Counted from the stretch's first letter, positions 36,834 to 48,053 are shown. The stretch: 64,000 nucleotides of DNA from Burkholderiaceae bacterium (GCA_017983955.1 JAGOAJ010000013.1:34751-98750); one strand, 5' to 3'. Numbers and translations are program-made. The notes: generated from the letters alone by a model not told the origin.

Positions 36834-38634
36834 CCGGTTTTTCGGCTACCGTGTCGTGCGGGCTTTTCAGTCCTTTAGGTCGCGTCTGGGTGGTTGGCTA
36901 TGGCTGTCCGATTTGCCCGCCATGCTGTGCTGGGCGGTGCTGGCGGGCGTGCTGGGCGCTGGGGCTACGATAGCCTTTCACGAAGGCATGGGGCTGGTAC
37001 AGCGGCTGGTCACGGGTAACAGTGGTTCCATAATTTCGGTCACCCAAGGCTTGCCCTGGTACGGACGTTTACTGTTTCCCGCCTTGGGCGCGCTGGCGGC
37101 TGGCTGTTTGTTATGGTTGGCTGCCAAGGTCCAGGGGGGTGATCATTCCGATTACATGGAGTCCGTGGCGATAGGCGATGGGCGCCTGTCGATACGGCGC
37201 GGCTTGTTGCGGTCCTTGTCATCCTTGCTGTCGGTGGCCTCGGGTGGTTCCATAGGACGCGAAGGGGCGATGGTGCATCTGGGTGCCTTGGGTGCATCCG
37301 CCATAGGTCGATTCACCTCATTTGGCACAGCGCGCTTACGCTTGTTGGTGGCTTGTGGCGCGGCAGCTGGGGTGGCAGCGGCTTATGGGGCACCCTTGGC
37401 GGCAGCGGTGTTTGTGGCTGAAATTGTGTTGGGCGTCATGACCATGCAAAGCTTTGGCCCCCTGCTGGTGGCAGCGGCCTCTGCCAATATCGTGATGCGC
37501 TTCAGCGGCCATTATCAGACCACGTACGCCATGACAGCTATGCCCCAGTTGTCCGGTCCTGAGATCTTGCCATTTATTCTATTGGGTGTGGTGGCTGGGT
37601 TGGCCGCACCTATGTTTCTTAAGTTTATGGGCCTGTGTCGTCAGCAGTTTCAGCGCACGGGTTTGCCACTGCCTTTGCGCCTGGCATTAGGGGGGCTGCT
37701 GTTGGGCTTGATCCTGATTGTGATGCCGGAAGTTGCAGGTAATGGCTACAGCGTGGTGCATTCTTTGCTACATACGTCCTGGGCCTGGTATGCCGTAGTG
37801 CTGATACTGGCACTGAAAGTGCTGGCAACGGGGCTGACGGTAGGTTCGGGCGCGGTCGGCGGTGTTTTTACACCTGCGCTGTTTGTCGGGGCTGCATTGG
37901 GCACCTTGTTTGGTCAGTTGTTCGCTTTGGTATGGCCAGACATAACAGCGCCAGTGTATTTTTTCACCTTGGTCGGCATGGGCAGTTTTCTGGGGGCGGC
38001 GACCAGTGCGCCCTTTATGGCGATCTTGATGATATTCGAGATGACGCTCAGTTATCAGGTCGTCTTACCCTTGATACTGGCGGTGGTGGTGGCGTACTTT
38101 GTGGCTAGGGCGATGGCTGAGGTCGCTATGTACGATATTACGGCGACTCGCGAACGTGATGCCCGTATGCGCAGGCAGCTGCGCCATACCTTGCTGGAGC
38201 AGTTGATTAAGCCCGCTACCACTGTGGTTCTGGCGAACGCGCCGGTGAGTGAGGTCGTACAGATGTTTATGGACTATCCGGTCAAGTATTTGTATGTGGT
38301 TGACCAAGATAATACGTATCAGGGGGTGATTGCCCAGCACAGCCTAAGTCGTTTATTGTGGGATCAGGCCGATGCCAGCAGCAAGACTGCCGCCGATGTC
38401 CTGCAACTGGATGCGATCAAGACCCTGCATCCTGACATGACCCTGGATCAAGCCCAGGACTATTTTGTGCAGTTTCGTGGCGAGCGTCTGCCGGTGGTGA
38501 CGCGTGATGGGCCGCCGCGTTTGCTAGGTGTGGTGTACAAGTCCTCCTTGTTGGAAACGTACAGTGCCCTGAAAAAGGCCATGGACGCCAGCGACGCAGT
38601 TATCTTTGATTTTCCACCAGGACGGCGTAGTTAA
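36826..38634 (+). CDS. ClcB-like CLC chloride transporter with C-terminal CBS domains
   Basis: A 602-residue CLC protein. The N-terminal 430 residues follow E. coli ClcB: DHSDYMESVAIGDGRL, SGGSIGREGAMVHLGALGAS with the gating Glu, AYGAPLAAAVFVAEIVLG with the internal proton Glu, and SGAVGGVFTPALFVGAALGTLFGQ. The residues from about 450 on form a CBS pair (ATTVVLANAPVSEVVQMFMDYP, then KTLHPDMTLDQAQDYF). The retained glutamates suggest a proton/chloride antiporter. The CBS pair, absent from E. coli ClcB, may sense adenine nucleotides. It overlaps the CydB-like gene by 8 bases and is probably cotranscribed. Confidence 0.9.
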   Translation: MASRFFGYRVVRAFQSFRSRLGGWLWLSDLPAMLCWAVLAGVLGAGATIAFHEGMGLVQRLVTGNSGSIISVTQGLPWYGRLLFPALGALAAGCLLWLAAKVQGGDHSDYMESVAIGDGRLSIRRGLLRSLSSLLSVASGGSIGREGAMVHLGALGASAIGRFTSFGTARLRLLVACGAAAGVAAAYGAPLAAAVFVAEIVLGVMTMQSFGPLLVAAASANIVMRFSGHYQTTYAMTAMPQLSGPEILPFILLGVVAGLAAPMFLKFMGLCRQQFQRTGLPLPLRLALGGLLLGLILIVMPEVAGNGYSVVHSLLHTSWAWYAVVLILALKVLATGLTVGSGAVGGVFTPALFVGAALGTLFGQLFALVWPDITAPVYFFTLVGMGSFLGAATSAPFMAILMIFEMTLSYQVVLPLILAVVVAYFVARAMAEVAMYDITATRERDARMRRQLRHTLLEQLIKPATTVVLANAPVSEVVQMFMDYPVKYLYVVDQDNTYQGVIAQHSLSRLLWDQADASSKTAADVLQLDAIKTLHPDMTLDQAQDYFVQFRGERLPVVTRDGPPRLLGVVYKSSLLETYSALKKAMDASDAVIFDFPPGRRS

Positions 38635-38657
38635 GGCCGACAGTAAGGGGTTTGCTT

Positions 38658-39773
38658 TTGAATACCGTTGGGCGCTTTCTTGTTGTTTTACTGGGTGGCG
38701 TGTGTAGCGCCCTGGCGTTTGCCAACGGCCCGGATATACGCGATTTGGCGCCTTTTCGGCTCTACCCTGTGTCTGAGCCATCAGTCGGGCCTGCCGTGCC
38801 TCTACCGGAGCCTGATAGCCTGACAGAGGGGTTTTATGGCCTGGGGTCTGATCAGGATATAGACACCATGGATGACTACGATGTTTTTTGGCGTCAGGAA
38901 GATTTTCAGAAGTGGCGTTGGGACCGTTTAGGCGCGTCGGCGACGCAGGCTACTGAAGCGCAGTGGAAACGTGGTCCACGCACACGTGCGGCGTGGTTGC
39001 CACGGGCATCTACCGATCCCTGGACACTGGGTGTCAGCAATTGGCGCTATGCAGGCGAGCGAGGTCTGGATGTGACGCTGGGCAGTCACCAGCTTATGGT
39101 GCCATCCTGGAGCAGCGCTACCCGCATGGGCGGTGTCAGTGTCACGCAGTCAGACCGGTCGGCTATGGGTAACTGGGATTATGCCCTGTCACTAGGTGCG
39201 CTGGACTATGCTCCGGCACAGCAACAGGGTGATCTGGTGTATGGCCCGACAGCCAGTAATGCGGTGCTGCGCTATGGGCTCAGTTCACGGTTTATTCTGG
39301 AAAGTCAGTTGGAAACAGCGCCTGGATTGGTGACTGCGGGCCTGGGCGCGCAGTATCAAACGCCAGGCTGGGGTTCCTTGCATGCAGGCGTTAGCCAGGC
39401 CAGCACGAATCAGCCATCTGGCTGGAAGTATCAAGCGGCTTATCAGGTGGATGTCACAGACACCCTGAATTTATCATGGCTGGGCGCGGCCTATACCCAG
39501 GGCTATGCCGATCTGGGCCATTACCAGCAGGGCGCGGCGAGTTTGGCGGGGGCTCGTCAGCAAGTGGCCGCTAGGCTGTCCTTGGGACGCTGGGGCGATG
39601 TGGGTGGGGTTTACGAAAATACGCGCAATTCCCTAGGCGAGCTCAAGCGCAGTTTTGGCCTGACTCAGCAGCTTTGGTATAGCTCCAATTTGCTGATTGG
39701 GCTCAAGGCCGAGCGCGAAGTACACAGCGGCGACTATGATATAGGCCTTCATCTGTCGGTACCTATACATTAA
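38658..39773 (+). CDS. Usher-like outer-membrane half-barrel protein
   Basis: A 371-residue exported protein. TTG 38658 is preferred because AAGGGG lies 7 bases before it; TTG 38652 is an alternative. A signal peptide ends [10 protein letters not shown]. After a 90-residue linker with Asp- and Trp-rich sequence ([20 protein letters not shown]) come alternating beta-strands resembling the barrel of fimbrial ushers: [61 protein letters not shown], and [15 protein letters not shown]. The plug, N- and C-terminal domains of a FimD/PapC usher are missing, and no chaperone or pilin genes adjoin. It sits 23 bp after clcB-like and 2 bp before recQ. It could be a usher remnant or a small barrel with a new job. 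Confidence 0.6.
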   Translation: MNTVGRFLVVLLGGVCSALAFANGPDIRDLAPFRLYPVSEPSVGPAVPLPEPDSLTEGFYGLGSDQDIDTMDDYDVFWRQEDFQKWRWDRLGASATQATEAQWKRGPRTRAAWLPRASTDPWTLGVSNWRYAGERGLDVTLGSHQLMVPSWSSATRMGGVSVTQSDRSAMGNWDYALSLGALDYAPAQQQGDLVYGPTASNAVLRYGLSSRFILESQLETAPGLVTAGLGAQYQTPGWGSLHAGVSQASTNQPSGWKYQAAYQVDVTDTLNLSWLGAAYTQGYADLGHYQQGAASLAGARQQVAARLSLGRWGDVGGVYENTRNSLGELKRSFGLTQQLWYSSNLLIGLKAEREVHSGDYDIGLHLSVPIH

Positions 39774-39775
39774 GC

Positions 39776-41590
39776 ATGTCACCTGATTCCCTGGAAACTC
39801 TGCAAACTGTCTTCGGCTACGATTCGTTTCGTGGCGACCAGCACGCCATCATAGAGCACGTAGTGCACGGTGGTGACGCCCTGGTGCTTATGCCTACGGG
39901 GGGCGGAAAATCATTGTGCTATCAGATTCCCGCCTTGATGCGTCCCGGTACGGGTGTGGTGATTTCACCACTGATTGCCCTGATGCAGGATCAGGTTGAC
40001 GCCCTGACCGAGCTGGGCGTACGCGCCGCTTATTTGAATTCCTCCCAGGACTGGCGTACAGCCCGCGAGGTCGAGCAGCTATTTTTGGCAGGGCAACTGG
40101 ATTTGCTGTATGTGGCCCCGGAACGCCTGCTGACCGAGCGCTGCCTGGATCTAATGACCCGTGGCAAAGTGTCTTTGTTTGCTATAGACGAAGCGCACTG
40201 TGTTTCACAATGGGGACACGATTTCCGACCGGAATACCTGGGCCTGTCGATTTTGCACGAGCGCTGGCCAGAAGTTCCCAGGCTGGCCTTAACCGCCACC
40301 GCCACGGCGGTGACCCAGCAGGAAATTGCCCAACGCCTGCAGTTGCAGCATGCGCCTGATTTTGTCGCAAGTTTTGATCGTCCCAATATCCGTTATCGCA
40401 TCATTGAGAAAAACGAAGTCCGACGTCAGTTGCTGGCGTTTATCCAGGCAGAGCACGAAGGCGATTGCGGCATAGTCTATTGTTTGTCGCGTGCCAGGGT
40501 CGAGGAAACGGCGGCCTTTTTGTGTGACAACGGCATTCCGGCCTTGCCTTACCATGCCGGCTTGGGTCAGGACATCAGGGCGCAGAATCAATCGCGTTTT
40601 TTGCGCGAAGAGGGCATAGTCATGGTGGCCACCATCGCCTTTGGCATGGGTGTCAATAAGCCGAACGTACGCTTTGTTGCCCATATTGATTTACCCAAAT
40701 CGGTAGAGGGTTATTACCAAGAAACCGGCCGTGCAGGGCGTGATGGCCTGCCTGCTACTGCCTGGCTGGCGTATGGTTTACAGGATGTGGTGCAGCAGCG
40801 CCGCATGATTAATGAATCTGCAGGTGATGATGCATTTAGACGCCGCCTGGGTTCGCAGCTGGACGCCATGCTGGGCTTGTGTGAAACCGTGTCTTGCCGA
40901 CGTCAGCGCTTGCTGGCTTATTTTGACCAGGAAATAGAGCCTTGCGGCAATTGTGATACCTGTCTGGAGCCGCCGCAGGCCTGGGATGGCACGGTAGCTG
41001 CACAAAAAATATTGTCGGCGGTCTATAGGCTATGGCGCGAGCGTGGTCAGCGCTTTGGCGCGGGTCATTTAATTGATATTTTGCGTGGCAAAGCCACCGA
41101 GCGCGTCAAGCAATATGAACATGAGTCTTTAACCGTATTTGGTGTCGGTGCTGATTTATCTGACCAGGCATGGCGCGGGGTGTTGCGTCAGTTATTGGCG
41201 CAAAGCTTGCTGATGGTGGACCAGGAAGGCTATGGCACCTTGGCCTTGACCGAAAGCAGCCGAGCGGTGCTAAAGGGTGAGATCACCCTGATGCTGCGCC
41301 GCGAACCCGAGAAAAAGACTCGAGGCACACGGGATGCAACGGCGCGCAGCAAGGCCGCTGATATTGTGCTGCCACCCGAGGCGCAGCAGCGTTTTGAACT
41401 ATTGCGCACATGGCGTTCGGAAGTGGCTAAAAACCATGGCGTGCCTGCCTACGTTATTTTCCATGATGCCACTTTGCGTGATGTCGCCTTGAAATGCCCG
41501 CAGTCACTCGAGGACCTGGGGCAGATCAGCGGCGTAGGCGCGCGCAAGCTGGATGCTTACGGCGTAGACTTGCTACGCTGCGTAAGCTAA
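39776..41590 (+). CDS. recQ: ATP-dependent DNA helicase RecQ
   Basis: A 604-residue SF2 helicase. [37 protein letters not shown] gives motifs 0 and I (kept in pieces), [20 protein letters not shown] gives the DEAH box and aromatic-rich loop, then [25 protein letters not shown], and [12 protein letters not shown] (motif VI). The zinc site ([19 protein letters not shown]) and a C-terminal HRDC domain ([15 protein letters not shown]) are complete. It unwinds DNA in RecF-pathway recombination. Convergent with ruvB, 7 bp apart. Confidence 0.96.
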   Translation: MSPDSLETLQTVFGYDSFRGDQHAIIEHVVHGGDALVLMPTGGGKSLCYQIPALMRPGTGVVISPLIALMQDQVDALTELGVRAAYLNSSQDWRTAREVEQLFLAGQLDLLYVAPERLLTERCLDLMTRGKVSLFAIDEAHCVSQWGHDFRPEYLGLSILHERWPEVPRLALTATATAVTQQEIAQRLQLQHAPDFVASFDRPNIRYRIIEKNEVRRQLLAFIQAEHEGDCGIVYCLSRARVEETAAFLCDNGIPALPYHAGLGQDIRAQNQSRFLREEGIVMVATIAFGMGVNKPNVRFVAHIDLPKSVEGYYQETGRAGRDGLPATAWLAYGLQDVVQQRRMINESAGDDAFRRRLGSQLDAMLGLCETVSCRRQRLLAYFDQEIEPCGNCDTCLEPPQAWDGTVAAQKILSAVYRLWRERGQRFGAGHLIDILRGKATERVKQYEHESLTVFGVGADLSDQAWRGVLRQLLAQSLLMVDQEGYGTLALTESSRAVLKGEITLMLRREPEKKTRGTRDATARSKAADIVLPPEAQQRFELLRTWRSEVAKNHGVPAYVIFHDATLRDVALKCPQSLEDLGQISGVGARKLDAYGVDLLRCVS

Positions 41591-41597
41591 GCCTGGA

Positions 41598-42668
41598 TCA
41601 GAATAACCCTGAGTTACCCGTTGGGTTGGGCGGCGTCAGCCCCAGATGCCGCCAGGTAGTTTGCGTGGCCATGCGACCGCGTGGGGTGCGCTGCAGATAC
41701 CCGTGCTGTATCAGGTAGGGCTCAATCACATCTTCTATGGTGTCGCGTTCTTCGCCTATGGCGGCGGCCAGGCTGTCTACACCCACAGGACCGCCATCAA
41801 ACTTATGGATGATGGCTTCCAGCAATTTGCGGTCCATCAGGTCCAGGCCTTGGGGGTCGACTTCCAGCATGGCCAGGGCCGCGGCGGCGACTTCTGTACT
41901 GATATCGCCATCGGCTTTTACCTCGGCGTAGTCGCGTACCCTGCGCAGCAAGCGGTTGGCGATGCGCGGTGTGCCGCGTGCCCGTTTAGCGATTTCTGCG
42001 GCCCCTTCGGGGGTGGTGTGGGCATTGAGCAGCTTGGCGCTGCGCGCTACGATATGGGTCAGGTCTTCGGTGTTATAGAATTCCAGCCGCGACACTATGC
42101 CAAAGCGGTCACGCAAGGGGTTGGTCAGCATGCCGGCACGGGTGGTCGCACCGACCAGGGTAAAGGGCTGCAGGTCGATTTTGACGCTGCGTGCGGCAGG
42201 ACCTTCGCCGATCAGGATGTCGATCTGGAAGTCTTCCAGGGCCGGATACAGGATTTCTTCGACTACGGGCGACAATCTGTGGATCTCGTCAATAAACAAG
42301 ACATCATTTTTTTCCAGATTAGTCAGCAGCGCCGCCAGATCGCCCGGGCGTTCCAGCACCGGTCCTGACGTTTGGCGTAGTTGTACGCCCATTTCATGGG
42401 CCACGATGTGAGCCAGGGTTGTCTTACCCAGCCCAGGTGGACCAAACAGCAAAACGTGGTCCAGCGCCTCGCCGCGATTACGCGCCGCTGCGATAAAAAT
42501 TTCCAGTTGTTCGCGCACGCGATGCTGGCCGGTATATTCGGCCAGGGTACGAGGACGCAAAGCCCGTTCTACGGAGTCTTCGTTGGGTGACGCGCTGTGT
42601 GGCGTCACCAGGCGTTCTGGCGCGGCCAGACTGGATAGGGAATCTGAGTGTATTGCCATGGGTTTCAT
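41598..42668 (-). CDS. ruvB: Holliday junction branch-migration ATPase RuvB
   Basis: A 356-residue AAA+ motor. [18 protein letters not shown], Walker [14 protein letters not shown], Walker [12 protein letters not shown], sensor [16 protein letters not shown] and the C-terminal winged helix ([19 protein letters not shown]) are all present. It drives branch migration with RuvA. Start ATG 42668; MAIHSDSL (three codons in) is an alternative. Separated by 46 bp from ruvA. Confidence 0.97.
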   Translation of the reverse strand: MKPMAIHSDSLSSLAAPERLVTPHSASPNEDSVERALRPRTLAEYTGQHRVREQLEIFIAAARNRGEALDHVLLFGPPGLGKTTLAHIVAHEMGVQLRQTSGPVLERPGDLAALLTNLEKNDVLFIDEIHRLSPVVEEILYPALEDFQIDILIGEGPAARSVKIDLQPFTLVGATTRAGMLTNPLRDRFGIVSRLEFYNTEDLTHIVARSAKLLNAHTTPEGAAEIAKRARGTPRIANRLLRRVRDYAEVKADGDISTEVAAAALAMLEVDPQGLDLMDRKLLEAIIHKFDGGPVGVDSLAAAIGEERDTIEDVIEPYLIQHGYLQRTPRGRMATQTTWRHLGLTPPNPTGNSGLF

Positions 42669-42714
42669 GCTGGTTATATTTCCAGCTATCGTACACTAGT
42701 CAGGGCAGCCCATG

Positions 42715-43290
42715 TCAGCCGCGCGCCAACGATTTCAGCGCCAGCCGTATTCCTTCGGCCACATCAATATCTGCAGGTAGCGCTTTCAGGGCGGTGCTGC
42801 ATTCGTTATTGGAATATCCCAGCGACAGCAAGGCGTTAAGAATGTCGTCGCGCCCGGCCGCTGGCGTGCCTGCGGCTGGACCCAGATCAGCGCCCAGCTT
42901 GCCACGCAGTTCCAGCAACAGGCGTTCGGCGGTTTTTTTGCCTATGCCGGGGACGCGGATCAGGCGTCCAGTTTCCTGCAAGGTGATGGCACTGGCCAGT
43001 TCGGCCACCGTCATGCCAGACAGCACGGCCAGCGCGGTACGCGCGCCTATGCCGGTGACTTTGATCAGGGCGCGAAAGGTGGCGCGTTCCTGGGCGCTAA
43101 TAAAACCGTACAGGGTGTGGGCGTCTTCGCGTACTGCCAGGTGGGTGTACAGACTAACCTTGCCGCCAGTATCGGGCAGGTCGTACAAGGTGCTGACGGG
43201 GACATCGATTTCGTAGCCCACGCCGCCTACGTCTATGCATACCTGAGGGGGTGTTTTTTCCAGCACTGTGCCGGTAATGCGTCCTATCAT
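42715..43290 (-). CDS. ruvA: Holliday junction-binding protein RuvA
   Basis: A 191-residue tetrameric junction-binding protein: N-terminal OB fold [23 protein letters not shown], helix-hairpin-helix pairs [18 protein letters not shown] and [19 protein letters not shown], then a linker and the RuvB-contacting domain III ([15 protein letters not shown]). Length is standard. Follows ruvC by 16 bp. Confidence 0.97.
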   Translation of the reverse strand: MIGRITGTVLEKTPPQVCIDVGGVGYEIDVPVSTLYDLPDTGGKVSLYTHLAVREDAHTLYGFISAQERATFRALIKVTGIGARTALAVLSGMTVAELASAITLQETGRLIRVPGIGKKTAERLLLELRGKLGADLGPAAGTPAAGRDDILNALLSLGYSNNECSTALKALPADIDVAEGIRLALKSLARG

Positions 43291-43306
43291 GACAGGGTTT
43301 CCAAGT

Positions 43307-43852
43307 TCAGCCTACCAGGCGACCACCGCGCAGGCGGTTGCCTGGGCTGGCTTTAAGCTGGCCGGTAGCGTTCAGGCGCTCGACCAGCGGGTTGAAGTGG
43401 GCATGGCAAATGGCGCAAGCCAAGGCGTCAGCAGAATCCGAGGCGGGCAGGCCATTGAGTTTAAGCAGGTGCTGCACCATGACCTGTACTTGTTCCTTGG
43501 CGGCGTGACCATTGCCCACCACTGATTTTTTCACCTGTAAAGCGGTGTACTCGTGGACATCCAGCATGGCATCAGCCAGCGCGCACATGGCGGCGCCTCG
43601 TGCCTGGCCCAGCAACAGGGTAGAGGCAGGATTGGTGTTCACAAAGACTTTTTCCACCACCGAGACTGTAGGCTGTGTGGACTGTATGACTTCGCGTATA
43701 TGGTCGAAAATAACCTTAAGGCGCTGCGCCAGCGGCAGGTCGGAGGGCACCACGATGGTGCCGCTGCCGACATACTGCAAGCGCATGCCCTGGACGTCTA
43801 TAACCCCGAAGCCGGTGCGGCGCAGGCCGGGGTCTATGCCCAGAATACGCAT
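43307..43852 (-). CDS. ruvC: Holliday junction resolvase RuvC
   Basis: A 181-residue RNase H-fold endonuclease. The acidic catalytic residues are seen in [19 protein letters not shown] (Asp7), [10 protein letters not shown] (Glu) and near the end [12 protein letters not shown] (two Asp). It cuts junctions processed by RuvAB. Its ATG shares one base with the purH stop codon (TGATG), so the two are translationally coupled. Confidence 0.97.
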   Translation of the reverse strand: MRILGIDPGLRRTGFGVIDVQGMRLQYVGSGTIVVPSDLPLAQRLKVIFDHIREVIQSTQPTVSVVEKVFVNTNPASTLLLGQARGAAMCALADAMLDVHEYTALQVKKSVVGNGHAAKEQVQVMVQHLLKLNGLPASDSADALACAICHAHFNPLVERLNATGQLKASPGNRLRGGRLVG

Positions 43853-45444
43853 CAGTGGCGGAAGTGCCTGATGCCGGTTAGCACCATGGCGATGCCGCGT
43901 TCGTTAGCGGCTGCAATGACCTCATCGTCGCGCATGCTGCCGCCTGGCTGTATCACGCAGGTAGCGCCAGCGTCGGCGACTACGTCCAGGCCGTCACGGA
44001 AAGGAAAGAAGGCATCCGAAGCGACGGCGGAGCCTGCTAGAGTCAAGCCAGCATTTTCTGCTTTGATGGAGGCGATACGGGCCGAGTCAATACGGCTCAT
44101 TTGGCCGGCGCCTACACCCAGTGTCATGCCGCCGCCGCAGAATACGATGGCGTTGGACTTGACGTATTTCGCGACCTTCCAGGCAAATATCAGGTCTTGC
44201 ATTTGCTGCGCTGTTGGCGCCAGCGTAGTGGCAACTTTGAATGCGTTGGCAGGCACCTGGTAGTCATCAGGGGTTTGCACCAGCCAGCCGCCGCCTACGC
44301 GTTTGACATCAAAGGCGTTGCATCCGGCGCCTTCGGGCACCTGCAATACCCTGACGTTTTTCTTGGCGGCAAACAAGGCCAAAGCTTCGGGGGTGTAAGA
44401 CGGCGCTAGCAGGACCTCAACAAACTGTCCGCTGATGGCTTGTGCCGTGGCGACATCGACTGGGCGGTTAAATGCGATGATGCCGCCAAAGGCCGAGGTC
44501 GGGTCGGTTTTAAACGCTTGCTGGTAGGCCTGCAACGGTGTATCGCCCAGCGCGACGCCACAAGGATTGGCGTGCTTGACGATAACGCAGGCGCTGCTGT
44601 CAAAGCTGCGCACGCATTCCCAGGCGGCATCGGCATCGGCAATGTTGTTGTAGGACAATTCCTTGCCCTGCAATTGCTGATAACTGCCCAGTAAGCCAGG
44701 CTGCAGCGATGCATCGGTATAGAAGGCCGCGCTTTGGTGTGGGTTTTCGCCGTAGCGCAAGACTTGTTGCTGTGTCATTTGCACAGTCAGGCTACGTGGC
44801 CAGAGCTGGCGTTCTGGTATTTGGTCCTGAACCGGCTCTGCTGCGGTCAGGCTGCTTAGGTAGTTGGCAATGGCGCCATCGTAGGCCGCCGTGTGGGCAT
44901 AGACCTTAGCGGCCAGCTCCAGGCGCAAACCATATGCAGGTAAGCCCTGGGGGCCATCCATGTCGGCCAGCACGCGCGAGTAATCGGCCGGATCAATAAT
45001 TACCGTAACACCGCCTTCTGGCGTGCCGTGGTTTTTGGCGGCGGCGCGCAGCATGGCAGGGCCGCCTATATCGATGTTTTCTACTGCATCGGCAAAGCTG
45101 CAATCAGGGTTGGCGATGGTTTCGCGAAACGGGTACAGGTTGACCACCAGCAGGTCTATAGGCGCAATTTGATGCGCTACCAAGGTGTCCATGTGTTCGA
45201 TGCTGTCGCGTCGCGCCAGCAGGCCACCATGGATTTTTGGATGCAAGGTTTTGACGCGGCCATCTAGGATTTCCGGCGAGCCGGTATGGGTGGCGACTTC
45301 GGTGACAGGCAGGCCAGCCTGGGCCAGCAGTTTGGCGGTGCCGCCCGTGGACAGCAGGCTTATGTCACGCTGGTGCAGTGCCTGGGCAAACTCAACAATG
45401 CCGGTTTTGTCGGAAACCGAAAGTAGGGCAGTCTGGATTTTCAT
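43852..45444 (-). CDS. purH: Bifunctional AICAR transformylase / IMP cyclohydrolase
   Basis: A 530-residue enzyme for the last two steps of IMP synthesis. The cyclohydrolase (MGS-like) domain comes first: [52 protein letters not shown]. The transformylase follows: [43 protein letters not shown], and [19 protein letters not shown]. Length normal. Fis gene lies 26 bp upstream; ruvC overlaps its stop. Confidence 0.97.
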   Translation of the reverse strand: MKIQTALLSVSDKTGIVEFAQALHQRDISLLSTGGTAKLLAQAGLPVTEVATHTGSPEILDGRVKTLHPKIHGGLLARRDSIEHMDTLVAHQIAPIDLLVVNLYPFRETIANPDCSFADAVENIDIGGPAMLRAAAKNHGTPEGGVTVIIDPADYSRVLADMDGPQGLPAYGLRLELAAKVYAHTAAYDGAIANYLSSLTAAEPVQDQIPERQLWPRSLTVQMTQQQVLRYGENPHQSAAFYTDASLQPGLLGSYQQLQGKELSYNNIADADAAWECVRSFDSSACVIVKHANPCGVALGDTPLQAYQQAFKTDPTSAFGGIIAFNRPVDVATAQAISGQFVEVLLAPSYTPEALALFAAKKNVRVLQVPEGAGCNAFDVKRVGGGWLVQTPDDYQVPANAFKVATTLAPTAQQMQDLIFAWKVAKYVKSNAIVFCGGGMTLGVGAGQMSRIDSARIASIKAENAGLTLAGSAVASDAFFPFRDGLDVVADAGATCVIQPGGSMRDDEVIAAANERGIAMVLTGIRHFRH

Positions 45445-45470
45445 AGGTAAGCAGATAGTAAAGTCAGAAA

Positions 45471-45710
45471 TTAGGGTTGTAGTTTGTAGGCTGTGAGTTT
45501 TTTGCGTAGTGTGCTGCGCGTAATGCCCAGAATTTCAGCAGCTTTAGACTGGTTGCCAGCGGTTTTTTCCATGGCGATTTCCAGTACATTGCGCTCGACG
45601 CAGTCTATGACCATGGCAAGCATATCGCGCGGCTCGGAGTCGCCCAAATCGGCGAAGTAGCGGTCTAAGCGTGCACGTACGGCGTGTTCCAGGGGGTTAG
45701 TAGTACTCAT
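45471..45710 (-). CDS. fis: Fis-family DNA-binding protein
   Basis: A 79-residue nucleoid protein. The C-terminal helix-turn-helix is [23 protein letters not shown], essentially the Fis recognition region; the N-terminal part ([26 protein letters not shown]) forms the dimer helices. It lacks the longer N-terminal beta-hairpin arm region of E. coli Fis (98 residues). It bends DNA and regulates growth-rate-dependent genes. dusB-fis adjacency is widespread in Proteobacteria. Confidence 0.92.
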   Translation of the reverse strand: MSTTNPLEHAVRARLDRYFADLGDSEPRDMLAMVIDCVERNVLEIAMEKTAGNQSKAAEILGITRSTLRKKLTAYKLQP

Positions 45711-45761
45711 GATCCTAGGTGTATATCGGGTGGTGGCTGACGGGGTTCAGTCCGTAGCCAG

Positions 45762-46757
45762 CTAAGCCATAAAAGGCTCGTTAGGTGGATAGCAGTCAAA
45801 CCATTGTTCTATAACGCGGGTTTGCTCGCGTGTACTGACTGTTTGTTGTATGCCAGGCAACCAGTGCGCGGCATCGTGCAAATGGCCCAGATACCAGCCT
45901 ATGTGCTTACGGGCTGTTCTGACGCCAGTGTATTCACCGTAAAATTGGTAGTGATCTTCCAGATGGTCCAACAGGCAACTACGCAACTCGCCAAAGCTGG
46001 GTGGCGCTAAATGCGTGCCAGTATCCAGGTAGTGGGCGATTTCACGGAATATCCAGGGGCGGCCCTGTGCAGCTCGTCCGACCATAATAGCGTCGGCTTG
46101 GGTGTACTGTAATACATGCAGCGCTTTTTCGGGACTATCGATATCCCCATTGGCAATTACCGGAATATCCAGAGCCTGTTTTACGTCGCGTATCGTATCG
46201 TATTCGGCCGCGCCTTGGTAAAGGTCACAGCGTGTACGTCCATGCAGTGTCAAGGCGCTAATGCCAATGTCCTGGGCCAGCAGCGCCACGCGCAAGACGT
46301 TTTTGGACTGGTGGTCCCAGCCTGTGCGGGTTTTCAGGGTGACCGGTACACCTAGCGGCTTACAGGCCTGGACTACGCTGGTAAGTATGCGCACGATTTG
46401 ATTTTCATCGCGCAGCAGCGCCGAACCAGACGCAACATTACAGACTTTTTTGACTGGGCAGCCCATATTGATGTCGATAATACGCGCGCCCTTGTGGACA
46501 TTGAATACGGCGGCTTCGGCCATCATGTCAGGGTCTGATCCGGCTATCTGTACCGCGATGGGGTCGATTTCCCCGTCGTGATTCAAGCGCCGTGATGTTT
46601 TCACGCTATCCCATAGCTGGGGATTGCTGGCGGCCATTTCGGACACGGCATACCCCGCGCCCAGCCTTTTGCAAAGCTTGCGGTAGGGACGATCGGTGAC
46701 GCCCGCCATGGGCGCCACGAAAACACGATTGGGAAAGGACCAGGAACCTATGTACAT
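45762..46757 (-). CDS. dusB: tRNA-dihydrouridine synthase B
   Basis: A 331-residue FMN enzyme that reduces uridines in the tRNA D-loop. VFVAPMAGVTDRPYRKLCKRLGAG is the Dus N-terminus; DINMGCPVKKVCNVASGSALL holds the catalytic Cys; LTLHGRTRCDLYQGAAEYD, VIANGDIDSP and MVGRAAQGRPWIF are the FMN-phosphate and family motifs. Length fits DusB. It precedes fis by 51 bp. Confidence 0.96.
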   Translation of the reverse strand: MYIGSWSFPNRVFVAPMAGVTDRPYRKLCKRLGAGYAVSEMAASNPQLWDSVKTSRRLNHDGEIDPIAVQIAGSDPDMMAEAAVFNVHKGARIIDINMGCPVKKVCNVASGSALLRDENQIVRILTSVVQACKPLGVPVTLKTRTGWDHQSKNVLRVALLAQDIGISALTLHGRTRCDLYQGAAEYDTIRDVKQALDIPVIANGDIDSPEKALHVLQYTQADAIMVGRAAQGRPWIFREIAHYLDTGTHLAPPSFGELRSCLLDHLEDHYQFYGEYTGVRTARKHIGWYLGHLHDAAHWLPGIQQTVSTREQTRVIEQWFDCYPPNEPFMA

Positions 46758-46813
46758 AAAAAGATTTTAACCCCCCAGCGAAGTTATCGGCGATTCAGGC
46801 CGTAAGCCGGGTC

Positions 46814-47986
46814 TCAGGTTCGTAAACCTTGTAATAATTGTTGGGCCAGCGATTTACGCAGGGGCGGCAGCATATCCATGCCCAGCAGGGCCAAGCCAGC
46901 GGAATGTTCCACCAGCGTGTTACCCGTGGCAAAAATACGTGGCAAAAAGTCGGTAATGGCGGCTGTCAGCCAGCGGTCAGTGCGCCGATAACCGGCAAAA
47001 CGAGCTAGATAAGGTTGAGGGTCGCTGTCAGGGTGCAACAGCCAGGGCGTCAAAGCCTGGGTTAGCTGCGCCGTATCACGCAAGCCCAAATTCAAGCCTT
47101 GTCCGGCCACGGGGTGCAAGGTTTGGGCCGCGTTGCCTACCGTGACACAGCGGTTGTTGATTAATGAAGGCCCGGCATGCAAGGACAAGGGAAACATGTG
47201 CCTAGGGGCCACGCAGCTAAAGTGACCCAAGCGTGTACCGAAAGTGGTCTCCAGTGCCAGGGCGAAGTCGTGGTCGTTCATGGCCAGGAATTCTGCGGCG
47301 GCCTGGGGTTGGCAACACCAGACAACGGCATATAAATCGTCGCCTTCAGGGTGGGGTAACAGCGCTAGCGGACCTTGACGGGTGAAGCGTTCGTAGGCCC
47401 AGCCATGGGCGGCGCGGCTGGCCCGCACTGTGGCTAGTACGGCGTGTTGCTGGTAGTCGCGGCGCAGGCCTTGGGGCTGGGTGCCATCTGACTGTACTGC
47501 AATTCGGCTGCGCAAAGACTGGTCGCCCAGTTCCAGGACAGCCTGGTTATTAATCAGCCTGACCGGCCCTGGGCGTGCGTTGATCAGGGTGACACCGCTG
47601 GCGGCTAGCGCACTGTGCAAAGAGGTCAGTAGTGCGTCGTAGCTGACGACACTGCCCAGGCAGGGTACGCCCAATTCGGCGTGGTCGATGATGGTGCGGC
47701 CCAGCCTGCCGCGTTGCGACACATGCACCTGCAATATATTGGCGGTCACCTTGGGCCAGGCCTGGAGTTGCCTCAGGAACACTTGGCTGCCGTAGTTCAG
47801 TGCCAAGGCGCGCGGGTCTAGCGCATTGGTGCTGGATTGCGCTGGCGTAGTGTCGGGGGCAGCGAACTGCGGGCCCAGCAAGGCAATACGCTCTGGTCTG
47901 GGCGATTTGCTGGCCAGGGCCAACGCCAGGGCGCTGCCCGCCGGTCCGGCGCCGTTGATGGCAATGTCGTAGAGTGGGGCGTTCAT
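46814..47986 (-). CDS. UbiH/UbiF-family FAD-dependent monooxygenase
   Basis: A 390-residue flavoprotein hydroxylase. GAGPAGSALALALAS is the FAD Rossmann loop, LDPRALALNYGSQVFL matches the family, and TVGNAAQTLHPVAGQGLNLGLRD is the C-terminal FAD motif with the GD replaced by GN. It probably hydroxylates the ring of a ubiquinone precursor. Which position (UbiH, UbiI or UbiF/COQ7-like) cannot be told. Conserved DG around residue 160 is weak (SDGTQPQGLRR). Divergent from the TM2-domain gene. Confidence 0.85.
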   Translation of the reverse strand: MNAPLYDIAINGAGPAGSALALALASKSPRPERIALLGPQFAAPDTTPAQSSTNALDPRALALNYGSQVFLRQLQAWPKVTANILQVHVSQRGRLGRTIIDHAELGVPCLGSVVSYDALLTSLHSALAASGVTLINARPGPVRLINNQAVLELGDQSLRSRIAVQSDGTQPQGLRRDYQQHAVLATVRASRAAHGWAYERFTRQGPLALLPHPEGDDLYAVVWCCQPQAAAEFLAMNDHDFALALETTFGTRLGHFSCVAPRHMFPLSLHAGPSLINNRCVTVGNAAQTLHPVAGQGLNLGLRDTAQLTQALTPWLLHPDSDPQPYLARFAGYRRTDRWLTAAITDFLPRIFATGNTLVEHSAGLALLGMDMLPPLRKSLAQQLLQGLRT

Positions 47987-48053
47987 GAGATTTCCAGGCT
48001 TTACTACAATACGGTATCAGGCATTTTACGACCTGTAGGAAAAAGGGGTCTTT

